Assembly: GCF_009766095.1 (NCBI RefSeq)
Contig: NZ_LMUD01000002.1
Span: 50,230-102,627, forward strand
Length of the DNA: 52,398 bases
From: Granulicella sp. S190
GTDB taxonomy: Bacteria; Acidobacteriota; Terriglobia; Terriglobales; Acidobacteriaceae
Direction: 5' to 3'
The notes beneath the pieces are model-generated. The model did no database searches. It was not told the origin of the DNA and saw only the letters and a program-made list of their open reading frames with translations. Numbering within the stretch: position 1 is the stretch's first letter; every line of letters begins with the position of its first letter. The position numbers and the translations under genes are program-made. Positions 17,176-25,444 of the stretch are shown here, piece after piece.

Positions 17176-18351
17176 TCATGCGAGCTGAGCAAGATGAGTC
17201 TCGATGCATTGATGAAAGATAGCCATGAGTTGCTGGTAGTTCTGATCTTCGGTGTAGAGAGTGAGATACCTCTCCCTGGCCTGGGCTCGCATTCTCCCGA
17301 GGCGCTGGGGATCTGAGATGAGCAGGCTGACCGCGGAGGCAAGATCTTTGCTATCGCCGGGTTTATAGAGAAGGCCGGTGACGCCGTGATCGACCATTGC
17401 GTTCATCGGCGGAGTGAGCGCGGCCAGGACCGGAGTTCCCTTCGCGTAGGCTTCGACGATGGTGCGGCCAAAGGGCTCGTACCACTCGGAGGGAAAGACG
17501 AGAAAGGCGGCTTTGCCGAGATACTCGCAGACTTCAGTGAGCGATTTGCGGCCGAGATACTCGATTCTCGAATCGGACTCGGCGGCGCTACGAACAGCTG
17601 ACTCGAGTGGACCGTCGCCGATGACCTTCAGCGGAATCGCTTGCGGAATATGCTGCCACGCGCTCAGGAGAGAGTGAATGCCCTTCTCTTCCGTCAGGCG
17701 GCCTACGTAAAGGCCGAATCCGCCTGAACCGTCGCCAACGCCTGTGTCCGAGATGAAGTTCGGCTTCACGAGAATTCTCTCCTCAGGAAATCCGCCTGCG
17801 ACGAGCTGCTGCTTTACGAAGCTGCTTACGGCGATGTACCGATCAACAGAGTTTGTCCAGACACCGCGAAGATGAGCGTACGCATTGCTGGCAACGACAG
17901 CTGCCGACTGCATATAACTTTGCTGACGGCAGCGGTGCTGAATGGCGGCGAGGGCGAGCTTGCTGCCGACGCATGTAGTACATACGTGCCCATCGCGAAA
18001 TAGATTGGCGGAGGGGCAGATCAGCCGGTAGTTTCTGACAGACAGAGCCGTGGGAACACCCATCGACTTCGCGGCCTCGAAGATGGAGGGAGAGAACAGC
18101 GGAAAGAAGTTATCGACCTTCATGAGATCGGGTTTGGTGGAACGGATGAGATCTTTGATCCGATCCGCTTCCTGGGTGTTCCAGATGGATCGCAGGCCAA
18201 TCGTGACAAGATTGCCTTTGATCTCGGAGTTGTTGAGAACGTGATCGAGTACCTCTTCTCCGCGAGCCCGAAGCATCGCAATCTCCTGCTCGCGGGATTC
18301 GTCTTCTCCACCTCGGAAGATATATCGATTGTGTAGAAACAAAATCCGCAT
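17176..18351 (-). CDS. Glycosyltransferase family 4 (GT-B) protein
   Basis: This is a second GT4-type transferase of 391 residues. It opens with MRILFLHNRYIFRGGEDESREQE, a glycine-rich loop typical of the acceptor domain. The donor domain begins near FGLYVGRLTEEKGIHSLLSAW. The EX7E motif is in EWYEPFGRTIVEAYAKGTPVLA. It probably adds one sugar of the exopolysaccharide repeat. A cysteine-containing stretch (CTTCVGSKLALAAIQHRCRQQS) in the N-terminal half is unusual. It is seen in some GT4 proteins whose function is not known to me. GAGG lies four bases before the ATG. It is about 190 bases downstream of the 2OG oxygenase gene on the same strand. Confidence 0.88.
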   Translation of the reverse strand: MRILFLHNRYIFRGGEDESREQEIAMLRARGEEVLDHVLNNSEIKGNLVTIGLRSIWNTQEADRIKDLIRSTKPDLMKVDNFFPLFSPSIFEAAKSMGVPTALSVRNYRLICPSANLFRDGHVCTTCVGSKLALAAIQHRCRQQSYMQSAAVVASNAYAHLRGVWTNSVDRYIAVSSFVKQQLVAGGFPEERILVKPNFISDTGVGDGSGGFGLYVGRLTEEKGIHSLLSAWQHIPQAIPLKVIGDGPLESAVRSAAESDSRIEYLGRKSLTEVCEYLGKAAFLVFPSEWYEPFGRTIVEAYAKGTPVLAALTPPMNAMVDHGVTGLLYKPGDSKDLASAVSLLISDPQRLGRMRAQARERYLTLYTEDQNYQQLMAIFHQCIETHLAQLA

Positions 18352-18544
18352 CAGGCCTCAAGGTCAATTCATGCACTTCTCGAGGACGTGTCCCCTTCCT
18401 TCAATTGTGCCTGTTTGTTATCGATCAGGAGTGAGTAATACCTCTCATCTTCTTTTATGAGATGCAACGCGGCTCAAGAGTGCGATGGAGTGGTCGAGAG
18501 AGATCCTGCCACACTACTCTGCTATAACTCTCACCGAACGCGAG

Positions 18545-19360
18545 CTATTTGATCTTCTGACGGACGTAGTCATAGACGATGGGCGGCGTCAGCTTGCGGG
18601 CGAGGCTGCGTACGGTGGGTTTGGAGCGGTAGCAGTCCGGCGCATAGACGGAGCTGTGAACACCTGACTCTTTGCCCAGCATGCTTCCCGCAGTGTTGTA
18701 GTAGGCCATGAAGGAGTAGCGCGATCTGCCACTGGGCTCTACAACCGGCTTGATGCCGTGGTAGGTGGTCTCGGAGATCTCCATCAGCAGAGCACGGTTG
18801 AAGATCGGCTGGATCTCAGCCTCCATATGGGTTGCGTCTTTATTCCACAGCTCAAGCTGGCCGCCGTACTCCGGGCTCCAGTCGTGATTGAGATAGATGA
18901 TCAAAGCCAGACGGCGAATGAGTCCGCTGGTGAGGTCAGCGTTGGAGTCGATGTGGACATCAAACTTTCCCTTTGGGGGAATGATGCTGTAGCCGGCTCC
19001 GTGCATGTACGGGTCTGGCAGGAGATTCCAGATGCCGGTGATCTCGGAGAGGAGATAGAGGAAGGGAGCGGAGTGAAGCAGAGCGACCAGTTGAAATCCT
19101 GCAGGGCCTAGTCCGGCAGCAGACTTCTGACCGAGCTTCTCGATGTTGTCGGTGTGATGATGGACCCAGTCCGAGCTTTTTGCGCGGGACATCTCCTGGA
19201 GAACCGCGGTAAGCTGCTCCGAATCGAAGAGGTTATCGATCGTGAGATGAGGAAACGGCAGACTGCTTTGGTACCGGTTCGCAAGGGTGGTTGAACTCTC
19301 GGGGATCGAGAGCTGATCGAGCAGCCTGGACACATCGCGAATGCCCTGTTCAGTTTGCAT
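18545..19360 (-). CDS. 2-oxoglutarate/Fe(II)-dependent oxygenase (prolyl-4-hydroxylase-like)
   Basis: This 271-residue protein carries the double-stranded beta-helix oxygenase core. The iron triad is visible as His136 and Asp138 in FDVHIDSN and His201 in ETTYHGIKPV. Arg212 in the GRSRYSF segment would bind 2-oxoglutarate. A segment LALIIYLNHDWSPEYGGQLELW matches the prolyl-4-hydroxylase/Tpa1-like subgroup. Such enzymes hydroxylate proteins or small molecules, and some sit in polysaccharide loci where they are proposed to modify sugars. The substrate cannot be told here. The ATG at 19360 (GGAGAG just upstream) is preferred over one at 19381. It is the first gene of the minus-strand run, with a TATAAT box about 50 bases upstream. 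Confidence 0.82.
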   Translation of the reverse strand: MQTEQGIRDVSRLLDQLSIPESSTTLANRYQSSLPFPHLTIDNLFDSEQLTAVLQEMSRAKSSDWVHHHTDNIEKLGQKSAAGLGPAGFQLVALLHSAPFLYLLSEITGIWNLLPDPYMHGAGYSIIPPKGKFDVHIDSNADLTSGLIRRLALIIYLNHDWSPEYGGQLELWNKDATHMEAEIQPIFNRALLMEISETTYHGIKPVVEPSGRSRYSFMAYYNTAGSMLGKESGVHSSVYAPDCYRSKPTVRSLARKLTPPIVYDYVRQKIK

Positions 19361-19400
19361 ATCTCTCCGTAGATACAACACCAGAAACGGTATTTCTCGA

Positions 19401-19437
19401 TAAATTCATTATAGGTTCCGCTCCGCCTTTGATAGGG
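19401..19437 (-). promoter_or_regulatory. Probable sigma-70 promoter of the 2OG oxygenase gene
   Basis: On the minus strand a perfect -10 hexamer TATAAT occupies 19413-19408, about 48 bases before the ATG at 19360. The expected -35 position about 17 bases further upstream reads CCTATC, a poor match, so the promoter may need an activator. The call rests on the -10 box and its position. Confidence 0.45.
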
Positions 19438-19710
19438 GTAAGTAGACCGAATGCATCAAGGTATAAAAGGAACGGAATTACCCACAAATAGGAAATGTTT
19501 AGCACTTTCATTTCGGTACAGCTGGAAATTCGACTTCTATTGACTGCTTTCTCTCACTTCTTTGAGGAAAAACCGTCGCCTGCCCGTGTGCTAGTGCATT
19601 TTCGAGTCCAAACTAAATACCATGTTGCGAAATGTTGCATATGAGCTTCGCTCGAGATGAAAAAGATTGCATAGCGCGTTCAATTTTTCTGGGATGCCAC
19701 TTGTAGGTCC

Positions 19711-20068
19711 TTGAGTTATAAGAAGTCCTCCACTATATGAACCATGAAGAGCGACGTACGTTTGTTGATCCCTCTTTGTGGATCACTCTGCTATTCGCTC
19801 GATAGCGGTATTCGGCGGCAGAGAAATAGTTCAGGGAAGTAGCTAGTAATTACAAAATTCTCTTCCTGCTACTGATCCGGCCACGAAATTGCTTAGGGAA
19901 GCAGGTATGAATCGCAATACCTGAGACATGAGAAGCCCTTCTCAGACCATCCGCTTCATTGCAGAGTCGTGCAGAGGTGGTTACCCTAGTGACGTGTAGT
20001 AACTCACTTTTCCCTCAAAGGCTTTGCATCATAACTAGAGATCAAGACAGATAGAAGGGGCTGCACCG
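19711..20068 (+). promoter_or_regulatory. Promoter and long structured leader of the phosphoglycosyltransferase gene
   Basis: TTGAGT (19711-19716) and TATATG (19734-19739) are separated by exactly 17 bases, a good sigma-70 match. Transcription from here would give a leader of more than 320 bases before the ATG at 20069. Three separate hairpins lie in it: TGATCC/GGATCA (19766-19785), CAGGTAT/ATACCTG (19902-19908 with 19917-19923, 8-base loop) and TGAGAA-GCCC-TTCTCA (19929-19944). No known riboswitch consensus is evident to me, including the GEMM c-di-GMP aptamers. The rest of the gap (19438-19710) shows no gene and no clear element. Confidence 0.5.
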
Positions 20069-21520
20069 ATGACACCATCAAACAGGAAGATCTTTGTCGA
20101 GTTGGTGGAGCTTGGAGATATTTGCCTGTTGTTCGGCAGTTTGGCTGTGGCCTATGTTCTGACCTCCGGCCATCGCTTCTTTGGGCTTCTGGACTCGTTA
20201 GAGACGCATCACCCTATCCAAGTCTTCTCCGCTACGTTGGTGCTAGCGGTAGTATGGCATGGAATTCTCAGGTCGAACAGGTTTTATCGTTCCCGGAGAG
20301 TTGATGGGTTTCTCAAGGAGGTCATCGAGGTTTGCCTGGCAAGCTTTCTCTGCGCGTTAGCCGGTTTCTGCTGGCTGTGGCTGATCTCCTCGCACGCAAA
20401 ACATAGCGCTGCTGATCTTGGTTTGATCAGCGTGGACTTTGGCGTGATCAGCTCTTTGGTGTTTTTGTCCACGCGGGTTCTGGGGCGTGCTTTTGCACGT
20501 ATATTCCGTGCAAAGGGATATAACCTTCGCCATGTTCTGATTATCGGCACCAATGAGCGCGCGAATGGATTTGCACAAGATGTAGCGCTTCACCCGGAGT
20601 GGGGATACGACCTGCTGGGTTTCGTGGACGACCACTGGTGGTCGGAGGAGACCGAAGCTTCCAACCCCGGAGAGTTGCTGGGAGGCATGGATGCGATTCC
20701 CTCTCTGCTGCGCGCTCTGCCGATTGACGAGGTGATCGTAGCTCTCCCTCTCGCGTCCTATTATCAGCAGATCGCCGAGATCGTGGCGCTGTGCCGCGAC
20801 CACGGGATAGCGGTGCGAAGCATTGGAACCTTCTTCGATCAGGAGCAGACGAAACGAACCGCCTATCTTCGAGGAGGAGTTGGCACGATCACGCTCCATG
20901 ATGAATCGTGGAATGCGTGGGGTTTCATGATCAAGCGCGTGACGGATGCAGTGGTGTCGGCATTGCTACTGATTGCTCTTGCTCCGGTGTTTCTGGTGAT
21001 TTCAGCGTTGATTCGGCTTACCTCGAAGGGACCTGTCTTCTTCCGTCAGACACGAATCGGATTTGGAAAGCGGCCGTTCGAAATTCTCAAGTTCCGCACC
21101 ATGGTGCAGGACGCAGAGAAGCTGATGGCACAGGTAGAGCACCTGAACGAGACCCAGGGACCTACCTTCAAGTTGAAGAACGATCCTCGAATTACTCCGC
21201 TGGGTAAGTTTTTGCGGAAGTCGAGTCTCGACGAGATTCCTCAGCTCATCAATGTGCTGCTCGGCGATATGAGTCTGGTGGGTCCGCGGCCGCTTCCGGT
21301 GAGAGACTACGAGGGATTCGAGCACGACTGGCATCGCAGACGGTTCAGTGTGAAGCCTGGAATTACCTGCCTGTGGCAGATCATGGGGCGCAGCTCGATC
21401 ACGTTCGATGAATGGATGGCGTTGGATATGCGCTATATCGACCAGTGGTCGGTGTGGCTGGATATCAAGATTCTGTTTCAGACCATTCCAGCGGTGTTTC
21501 GCGGCTCCGGCGCTGTATAG
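20069..21520 (+). CDS. Undecaprenyl-phosphate sugar phosphotransferase (WcaJ-like)
   Basis: This is the initiating phosphoglycosyltransferase of exopolysaccharide synthesis, transferring a sugar-1-phosphate to undecaprenyl phosphate at the inner membrane. An N-terminal block of about four hydrophobic segments leads to a CoA-binding-like Rossmann domain (HVLIIGTNERANGFAQDV... DLLGFVDD). Another membrane segment (VVSALLLIALAPVFLVISALI) precedes the catalytic bacterial sugar transferase domain. Hallmarks are GPVFFRQTRIG, FKILKFRTM-like FEILKFRTM, the Asp388-Glu389 dyad in SLDEIPQ, and GDMSLVGPRPLP. At 483 residues it is full length. The gene stands alone on the plus strand behind a long structured leader and converges with hemA across a strong terminator. 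The sugar is probably glucose or galactose by family analogy, but that is not determined. Confidence 0.94.
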   Translation: MTPSNRKIFVELVELGDICLLFGSLAVAYVLTSGHRFFGLLDSLETHHPIQVFSATLVLAVVWHGILRSNRFYRSRRVDGFLKEVIEVCLASFLCALAGFCWLWLISSHAKHSAADLGLISVDFGVISSLVFLSTRVLGRAFARIFRAKGYNLRHVLIIGTNERANGFAQDVALHPEWGYDLLGFVDDHWWSEETEASNPGELLGGMDAIPSLLRALPIDEVIVALPLASYYQQIAEIVALCRDHGIAVRSIGTFFDQEQTKRTAYLRGGVGTITLHDESWNAWGFMIKRVTDAVVSALLLIALAPVFLVISALIRLTSKGPVFFRQTRIGFGKRPFEILKFRTMVQDAEKLMAQVEHLNETQGPTFKLKNDPRITPLGKFLRKSSLDEIPQLINVLLGDMSLVGPRPLPVRDYEGFEHDWHRRRFSVKPGITCLWQIMGRSSITFDEWMALDMRYIDQWSVWLDIKILFQTIPAVFRGSGAV

Positions 21521-21549
21521 ATCTGCAGTACTTCCACAGTTAGTTCAGA

Positions 21550-21605
21550 AAAAGATCCCGAGCTGAGGTTAGGCAGAGATGCCTTCTCGCTACTCGGGAT
21601 CTTTT
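21550..21605. terminator. Bidirectional intrinsic terminator between the phosphoglycosyltransferase gene and hemA
   Basis: AAAAGATCCCGAG (21550-21562) pairs perfectly with CTCGGGATCTTTT (21593-21605), a 13-bp stem with A-runs and T-runs at the ends that serve both strands. The 30-base loop contains a smaller AGGC/GCCT hairpin. The right arm includes the last codons of hemA (Lys-Asp-Pro-Glu), so the hemA 3' end itself forms half of the terminator. Confidence 0.85.
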
Positions 21606-22864
21606 GTGCGAGTGGCCTCGCGGAGTGCGGTGAGCTGGGGGTGAAGCAGCTTGGCGGTGAGGGAGCGGGTAAGAGCTTCAACTGCTTCGCGTTGCTGTGG
21701 AGTAAGGCTGGCCAGCTTTGATTGCGAGCGCATGAGTTCGGCCTGGCGCAACTCTTCAGCCTGTTGCTGCAGGGCTTTGATGGCGGGAACTGCGTCGCGG
21801 GACTGGAGTCGCTCGTGATATTTGTCGACTTCCCTACTGACGATGGTTTCAGCGGCGGCAGCTTCGCGGCTGCGGTCGGCAAGGTTTGCGGCGGCAACTT
21901 GCTGGAGATCGTCGATGTCGTAGACGAAGCAACCTTCGACCTCGTTCATGCGTGGGTCAACATCGCGGGGGACGGCGATATCGATGAAGAACATGGGGCG
22001 GTTGCGGCGTCGATGGAGGAAGAGCTGGCCGTGAGAGTGCTCGAAGATCTTTTGCGGGGCGCCGGTGGAGGTGATGACGATGTCGGCGCGGTCGGCCTGC
22101 TCGTAGAGAGCCTCGAAGGCGAGGGCCTCGGTGTGGACGGTGGGGCTGACGAAGTCGGCTGCGATCTTCTCTGCGCGGGAGTGGGTGCGGTTGGTGACGA
22201 GGATGGAAGAGGCACCCTGTTGGATGAGATGACGCGCGGCGAGCTCTGACATCTTGCCGGCACCGACCAGAAGAACAGTCTTTCCCTGAAGCGAACCGAA
22301 GATCTTTCTGGCGAGGTCGACGGCGACCGATGCGATGGAGACGGAGCTGGAGCCGATGTGGGTCTCGGTGCGGATCTTCTTTGCAACGGTGAAGGTTCGC
22401 TGGAGGAGAGCTTCGAGGTGGGTGGAGACTGCGCCTGCATCTCGCGCGATGGTGTAGGCCTCTTTAACCTGGCCGAGGATCTGGGGTTCCCCTACAACCA
22501 TGCTGTCGAGCGAGCTGGCGACGCGGAAGAGATGGCGGACGGCTTCGCGCTCGCGGAACTCGTAGAGGTGAGGCTGGATGTCGTGAGGCGGGACGGCGAA
22601 GTACTCGTGGAGGAAGCGGAGGAGATCGGTGTTTGCCTGAGGCTGCGCTGCTTCGGCGTCGTCCTGGAGGGTGAGCAGCTCGACCCGGTTGCAGGTGGAG
22701 AGGATAAGGCCTTCACGGACGCCAGGCTGATGGACGAGGGTGCGGGTGGCGTCGGCGAGTCGCTCGGCGGGAATGGCGAGACGCTCACGCACCTCAATGG
22801 GCGCGGTGTTGTGGTTGATGCCGAGCAGAACGAGACGGCCCTGTGTGGTGGTGGGCTGGTTCAT
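21590..22864 (-). CDS. hemA: Glutamyl-tRNA reductase
   Basis: GluTR reduces glutamyl-tRNA(Glu) to glutamate-1-semialdehyde with NADPH, the first committed step of C5 tetrapyrrole synthesis. The catalytic Cys58 is in LILSTCNRVELL. The SMVVGEPQILGQVKEAY block and the NADPH-binding KTVLLVGAGKMSELAARHL are diagnostic. The C-terminal dimerisation helices follow, giving 424 residues, the usual length. The correct start is the ATG at 22862-22864, giving MNQPTTTQGRLVLLGINH. The frame is open for 50 codons further upstream, but that region encodes the end of the neighbouring gene. The ATG overlaps that gene's stop as ATGA, so translation is coupled to the HemX/CcsA-like protein. Confidence 0.97.
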   Translation of the reverse strand: MNQPTTTQGRLVLLGINHNTAPIEVRERLAIPAERLADATRTLVHQPGVREGLILSTCNRVELLTLQDDAEAAQPQANTDLLRFLHEYFAVPPHDIQPHLYEFREREAVRHLFRVASSLDSMVVGEPQILGQVKEAYTIARDAGAVSTHLEALLQRTFTVAKKIRTETHIGSSSVSIASVAVDLARKIFGSLQGKTVLLVGAGKMSELAARHLIQQGASSILVTNRTHSRAEKIAADFVSPTVHTEALAFEALYEQADRADIVITSTGAPQKIFEHSHGQLFLHRRRNRPMFFIDIAVPRDVDPRMNEVEGCFVYDIDDLQQVAAANLADRSREAAAAETIVSREVDKYHERLQSRDAVPAIKALQQQAEELRQAELMRSQSKLASLTPQQREAVEALTRSLTAKLLHPQLTALREATRTKDPE

Positions 22865-23670
22865 GGGGCGGTGAACCTGTGGACCGCGGAGAACTGGTTT
22901 GCGGCCCAGACTGCGAGCACGACTAGGAAGACGAAGCTGGAAAGGTAGACCGCGCGGCGGCCGCGAAGACCGGAGATGCGGCGGATGTGGATCATGCCGA
23001 TATAGGCAAGCCACATGGCGAAGGCAAGGAGGATCTTGGGATCGCGGAAGTAAGAGGCTCCGACGGTGGCCTGGGCGATGAGCGAACCGATGAGGAGGCC
23101 CGCCGTCATGCAGGGGAGACCGAAGAGAAGCGACTTAAGGGCGATCTGATCGGTGGTCTCGAGGGGCGGGAGCCAGGGAATGGTCGGCGATTTCTGCTTG
23201 AGGCGGCGCTCCTGGATGAGATAGAGAAGCGAGGTTAACAAGGAGAGCAAAAGCGCGGCATAGGCGGCAAGGAGAAGGGCTACGTGGAGAAAGATCCAGC
23301 CGGTGTTGAGGATGGGAAAGGTGGTGCTTTCCTGGCCTGGGTGGAAGGCAGGGACGAGGCCGAGTAGGAAGCAGATGGGCAGAAGAAAGATGCCGAGGGA
23401 GACCGTCCGGTAACGGGCGTATACGAAGAGGAAGGCCAAGGCGAGAAGAAGGCCAAGAAGGGTCTGGGTCTCGTGAGTGTCGACCGGGAGGCGGTGGTGG
23501 GCGGAGTTGAGCATCTCGGCGAGCGAGACGAAGTGGAAGAAGACGGCGGCGATGGTGGCGGGGATGGCGATGTGGCGCCAGCGGGGGCGATCATAAAGGG
23601 CAGCAGGCAGCACCGCGAGCGCGGCTATGCCGTAGAGAGAGACCGCGACTCGGAGCCAGAGAAGAGACAT
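22861..23670 (-). CDS. HemX/CcsA-like cytochrome c assembly membrane protein
   Basis: This polytopic membrane protein of 269 residues with about eight helices belongs to the cytochrome-c-assembly (CcsA/CcmC/HemX) family. Conserved features include a His-containing FHFVSLAEML segment, PVDTHETQTLLGLLLALAFL and ILNTGWIFLHVALLLAAYAALLLS. The tryptophan-rich WWD haem-handling motif of CcsA/CcmC is not apparent, which favours the HemX branch. HemX proteins are encoded next to hemA and are proposed to control glutamyl-tRNA reductase levels. The ATGA overlap with hemA fits that role. No clear Shine-Dalgarno precedes the ATG at 23670. Confidence 0.85.
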   Translation of the reverse strand: MSLLWLRVAVSLYGIAALAVLPAALYDRPRWRHIAIPATIAAVFFHFVSLAEMLNSAHHRLPVDTHETQTLLGLLLALAFLFVYARYRTVSLGIFLLPICFLLGLVPAFHPGQESTTFPILNTGWIFLHVALLLAAYAALLLSLLTSLLYLIQERRLKQKSPTIPWLPPLETTDQIALKSLLFGLPCMTAGLLIGSLIAQATVGASYFRDPKILLAFAMWLAYIGMIHIRRISGLRGRRAVYLSSFVFLVVLAVWAANQFSAVHRFTAP

Positions 23671-23885
23671 AGGTGACGTACTAAGTGTGTGCTACGGGCT
23701 TTCCGCAAACACTAAGTATATCGCTTATGAGGAGATGGCTGGTGTGGAGTGTCCAAAGGTAAAAACAAATGCGGGGGTTCTTCGCTTCTTTCAGAATGAT
23801 AGTGGTAGGAGGGCCACAGGACGTTGAAGCTCGATGTGAAGATCTGCGAAACGTTCTGATGAGAACGTGGATCGGTCTGCCGAAT

Positions 23886-24095
23886 CTATCGAGCGACGGT
23901 GGCCAGCTCGTGGAGGCGGTAGATGCCGTAGGCCAGGAGGAGCCATGCAATCGCCGAACAGAGAAGACCGAAGACGATTCCGGTTGCGGCGCCTGACATC
24001 ACGCGGGGTTTTTTTTCGGAGATCTTGTCAGCTTTTGTTGAGTTTGAGGAGGTGAGGTGGATGCCTACTCCTGACGGTGATGCGAATCGGGCCAT
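23886..24095 (-). CDS. Small single-span membrane protein, unknown function
   Basis: A 69-codon frame encodes a polar N-terminus of about 33 residues rich in Ser and Lys, followed by one hydrophobic helix (GIVFGLLCSAIAWLLLAYGIY) and a short tail. AGGATAAAGAG lies a few bases before the ATG at 24095. It is on the same strand as pqqE and begins about 156 bases after its stop. I do not recognise a family. The helix and the ribosome site support a real gene, but chance coding cannot be excluded at this size. Confidence 0.45.
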   Translation of the reverse strand: MARFASPSGVGIHLTSSNSTKADKISEKKPRVMSGAATGIVFGLLCSAIAWLLLAYGIYRLHELATVAR

Positions 24096-24251
24096 GGCTC
24101 TTTATCCTGTAGAACGAAGACGAGAGTACGAGAGTGGGGATTCGACTCGATATCCCTCGAAGGATGTAGGGCGGCCTCGGGTTGGATGGGGCTTGATTTC
24201 AGACGCGTTCCCTTTAGGAGCGAGCGTGATTTACGGCCTCGCCGTGAGCTT

Positions 24252-25337
24252 TTATGCGCTTTCGAGGATGCGGTAGACCCACTGCGCCTCGTTGACAGGA
24301 GCAGCCTGGGTGATGGCGACAAGGCTTGCGTGTTGATCGCTGAGAGTGCAGGCGGGGTCGGTGTTTGTGGCATCGCCGGTGAGTTGAAAGGCCTGGCAAC
24401 GGCAGCCTCCGAGGTCGATCTCCTTGCGATCACAGCTGCTGCAGGGGTCTTTCATCCAGTCGTTGCCGCGAAAACGGTTGAACGCTGCAGAGTGCTTCCA
24501 GAGCCATTCGAGCGAGTGATCGCGGACCGAGTCGAAGTGCATGCCGGGGATGATGGCGGCGGCGTGGCATGGGAGGGCAAGGCCGACGGGGTCGAGGAGC
24601 ATCATCTGGCGTCCCCAGCCGCCAACGCAGGTCTTGGGGTATCGTGCGTAGTAGTCGGGCAGGACGGCCTGAAGCTGGATGCGGCCGCTAAGGCGGGATT
24701 GCGCTTCGTTGATGAGTTGGACGGAGCGCTCGACCTGGGCGGGCGTGGGCATGAGCCTGCCGCGATTTTTTAGGGCCCATCCGTAGTACTGGACGTGGGC
24801 GACTTCGATTCTTTGCGGCTGGAGCGACTCAGCCAGGGCGAGGATGGCTTCAAGGCGGTCGAGGTTTTCGCGGTGCACGACTACGTTTACGGTGAAGGCG
24901 ATGTCGTACTGGCGGATGAGTGCGGCTAGCTTCAGCTTGTGGGCGTGGGCGCGGGCTCCAGCGAACTCGTTGGCCCTGTCCTCGTCTGCATCCTGGAGGC
25001 TGAGTTGAATGTGTTCGAGGCCTGCGTCTTTGAGTGCGCTCATACGGTCGGCGGTGAGGCCGAGGCCGGAGGTGATCATGTTGACGTAGAGGTTCGCTTT
25101 CCTACCCGCAGCTACGAGTGCGGCGACATCGTTGCGGGCTAGCGGCTCGCCACCAGTGAGATGAAGATGATATGCGCCGAGTGCTGCGGCCTCCTGGAAG
25201 ACTCTGCTCCACTCCTCGGTGGATAGCTCGTTTGTGGGAGGCTGCATCTGGAGAGGATTGGAGCAGTAGACGCAGTGCAGCGGGCAGCGATGAGTTACTT
25301 CGGCTACGAGCGAGAGTGGGCCTGGGATCGTCGACAT
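24252..25337 (-). CDS. pqqE: PQQ biosynthesis radical SAM enzyme PqqE
   Basis: PqqE uses S-adenosylmethionine and iron-sulphur clusters to link the Glu and Tyr side chains of the PqqA peptide while PqqD holds it. The radical SAM motif is CPLHCVYC with Cys18, Cys22 and Cys25. TGGEPLARND is the SAM-binding GGE region. The C-terminal SPASM domain has the expected cysteines: TCVGGWGRQ, PCHAAA, and the cluster in DPCSSCDRKEIDLGGCRC. Its 361 residues are the normal length. It is last in the pqqABCDE order. A 107-base gap before it, unlike the overlaps between the other genes, carries a palindromic repeat, and the ribosome site is weak. Confidence 0.96.
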   Translation of the reverse strand: MSTIPGPLSLVAEVTHRCPLHCVYCSNPLQMQPPTNELSTEEWSRVFQEAAALGAYHLHLTGGEPLARNDVAALVAAGRKANLYVNMITSGLGLTADRMSALKDAGLEHIQLSLQDADEDRANEFAGARAHAHKLKLAALIRQYDIAFTVNVVVHRENLDRLEAILALAESLQPQRIEVAHVQYYGWALKNRGRLMPTPAQVERSVQLINEAQSRLSGRIQLQAVLPDYYARYPKTCVGGWGRQMMLLDPVGLALPCHAAAIIPGMHFDSVRDHSLEWLWKHSAAFNRFRGNDWMKDPCSSCDRKEIDLGGCRCQAFQLTGDATNTDPACTLSDQHASLVAITQAAPVNEAQWVYRILESA

Positions 25338-25389
25338 ATTTACTTCTTACTTGAGAATTTTATGCCGATTGAATTTGCCCTGCGCGGGC

Positions 25390-25414
25390 GGCGGTCACTT
25401 CGTGACTTGTATAC
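25390..25414 (+). repeat. REP-like palindromic intergenic repeat, copy 1
   Basis: A 25-base element with the perfect palindrome GTCAC-TTC-GTGAC (25394-25406), followed by CTTGTATAC, lies in the pqqD-pqqE gap. The copy at 30402-30426 is identical at 24 of 25 positions. The element faces opposite to the pqq genes. A 5-bp stem with a TTC loop would form in RNA of either strand. Confidence 0.7.
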
Positions 25415-25444
25415 ACCTTCGGGTGGCGCTTCGGTTGGTCGCGA

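Noticed and set aside
19745..20068. A c-di-GMP (GEMM) riboswitch in the leader of the phosphoglycosyltransferase gene
   Set aside because: The conserved GEMM core and tetraloop pattern are not found. Only simple hairpins are visible.
22358..22948. A 196-codon open frame opposite hemA
   Set aside because: It is acidic, low-complexity sequence mirroring hemA, with no family resemblance.
23681..23950. An 89-codon minus-strand frame overlapping the small membrane protein gene
   Set aside because: It shows no hydrophobic or domain pattern, and the overlapping 69-codon frame has a better ribosome site and a membrane helix.
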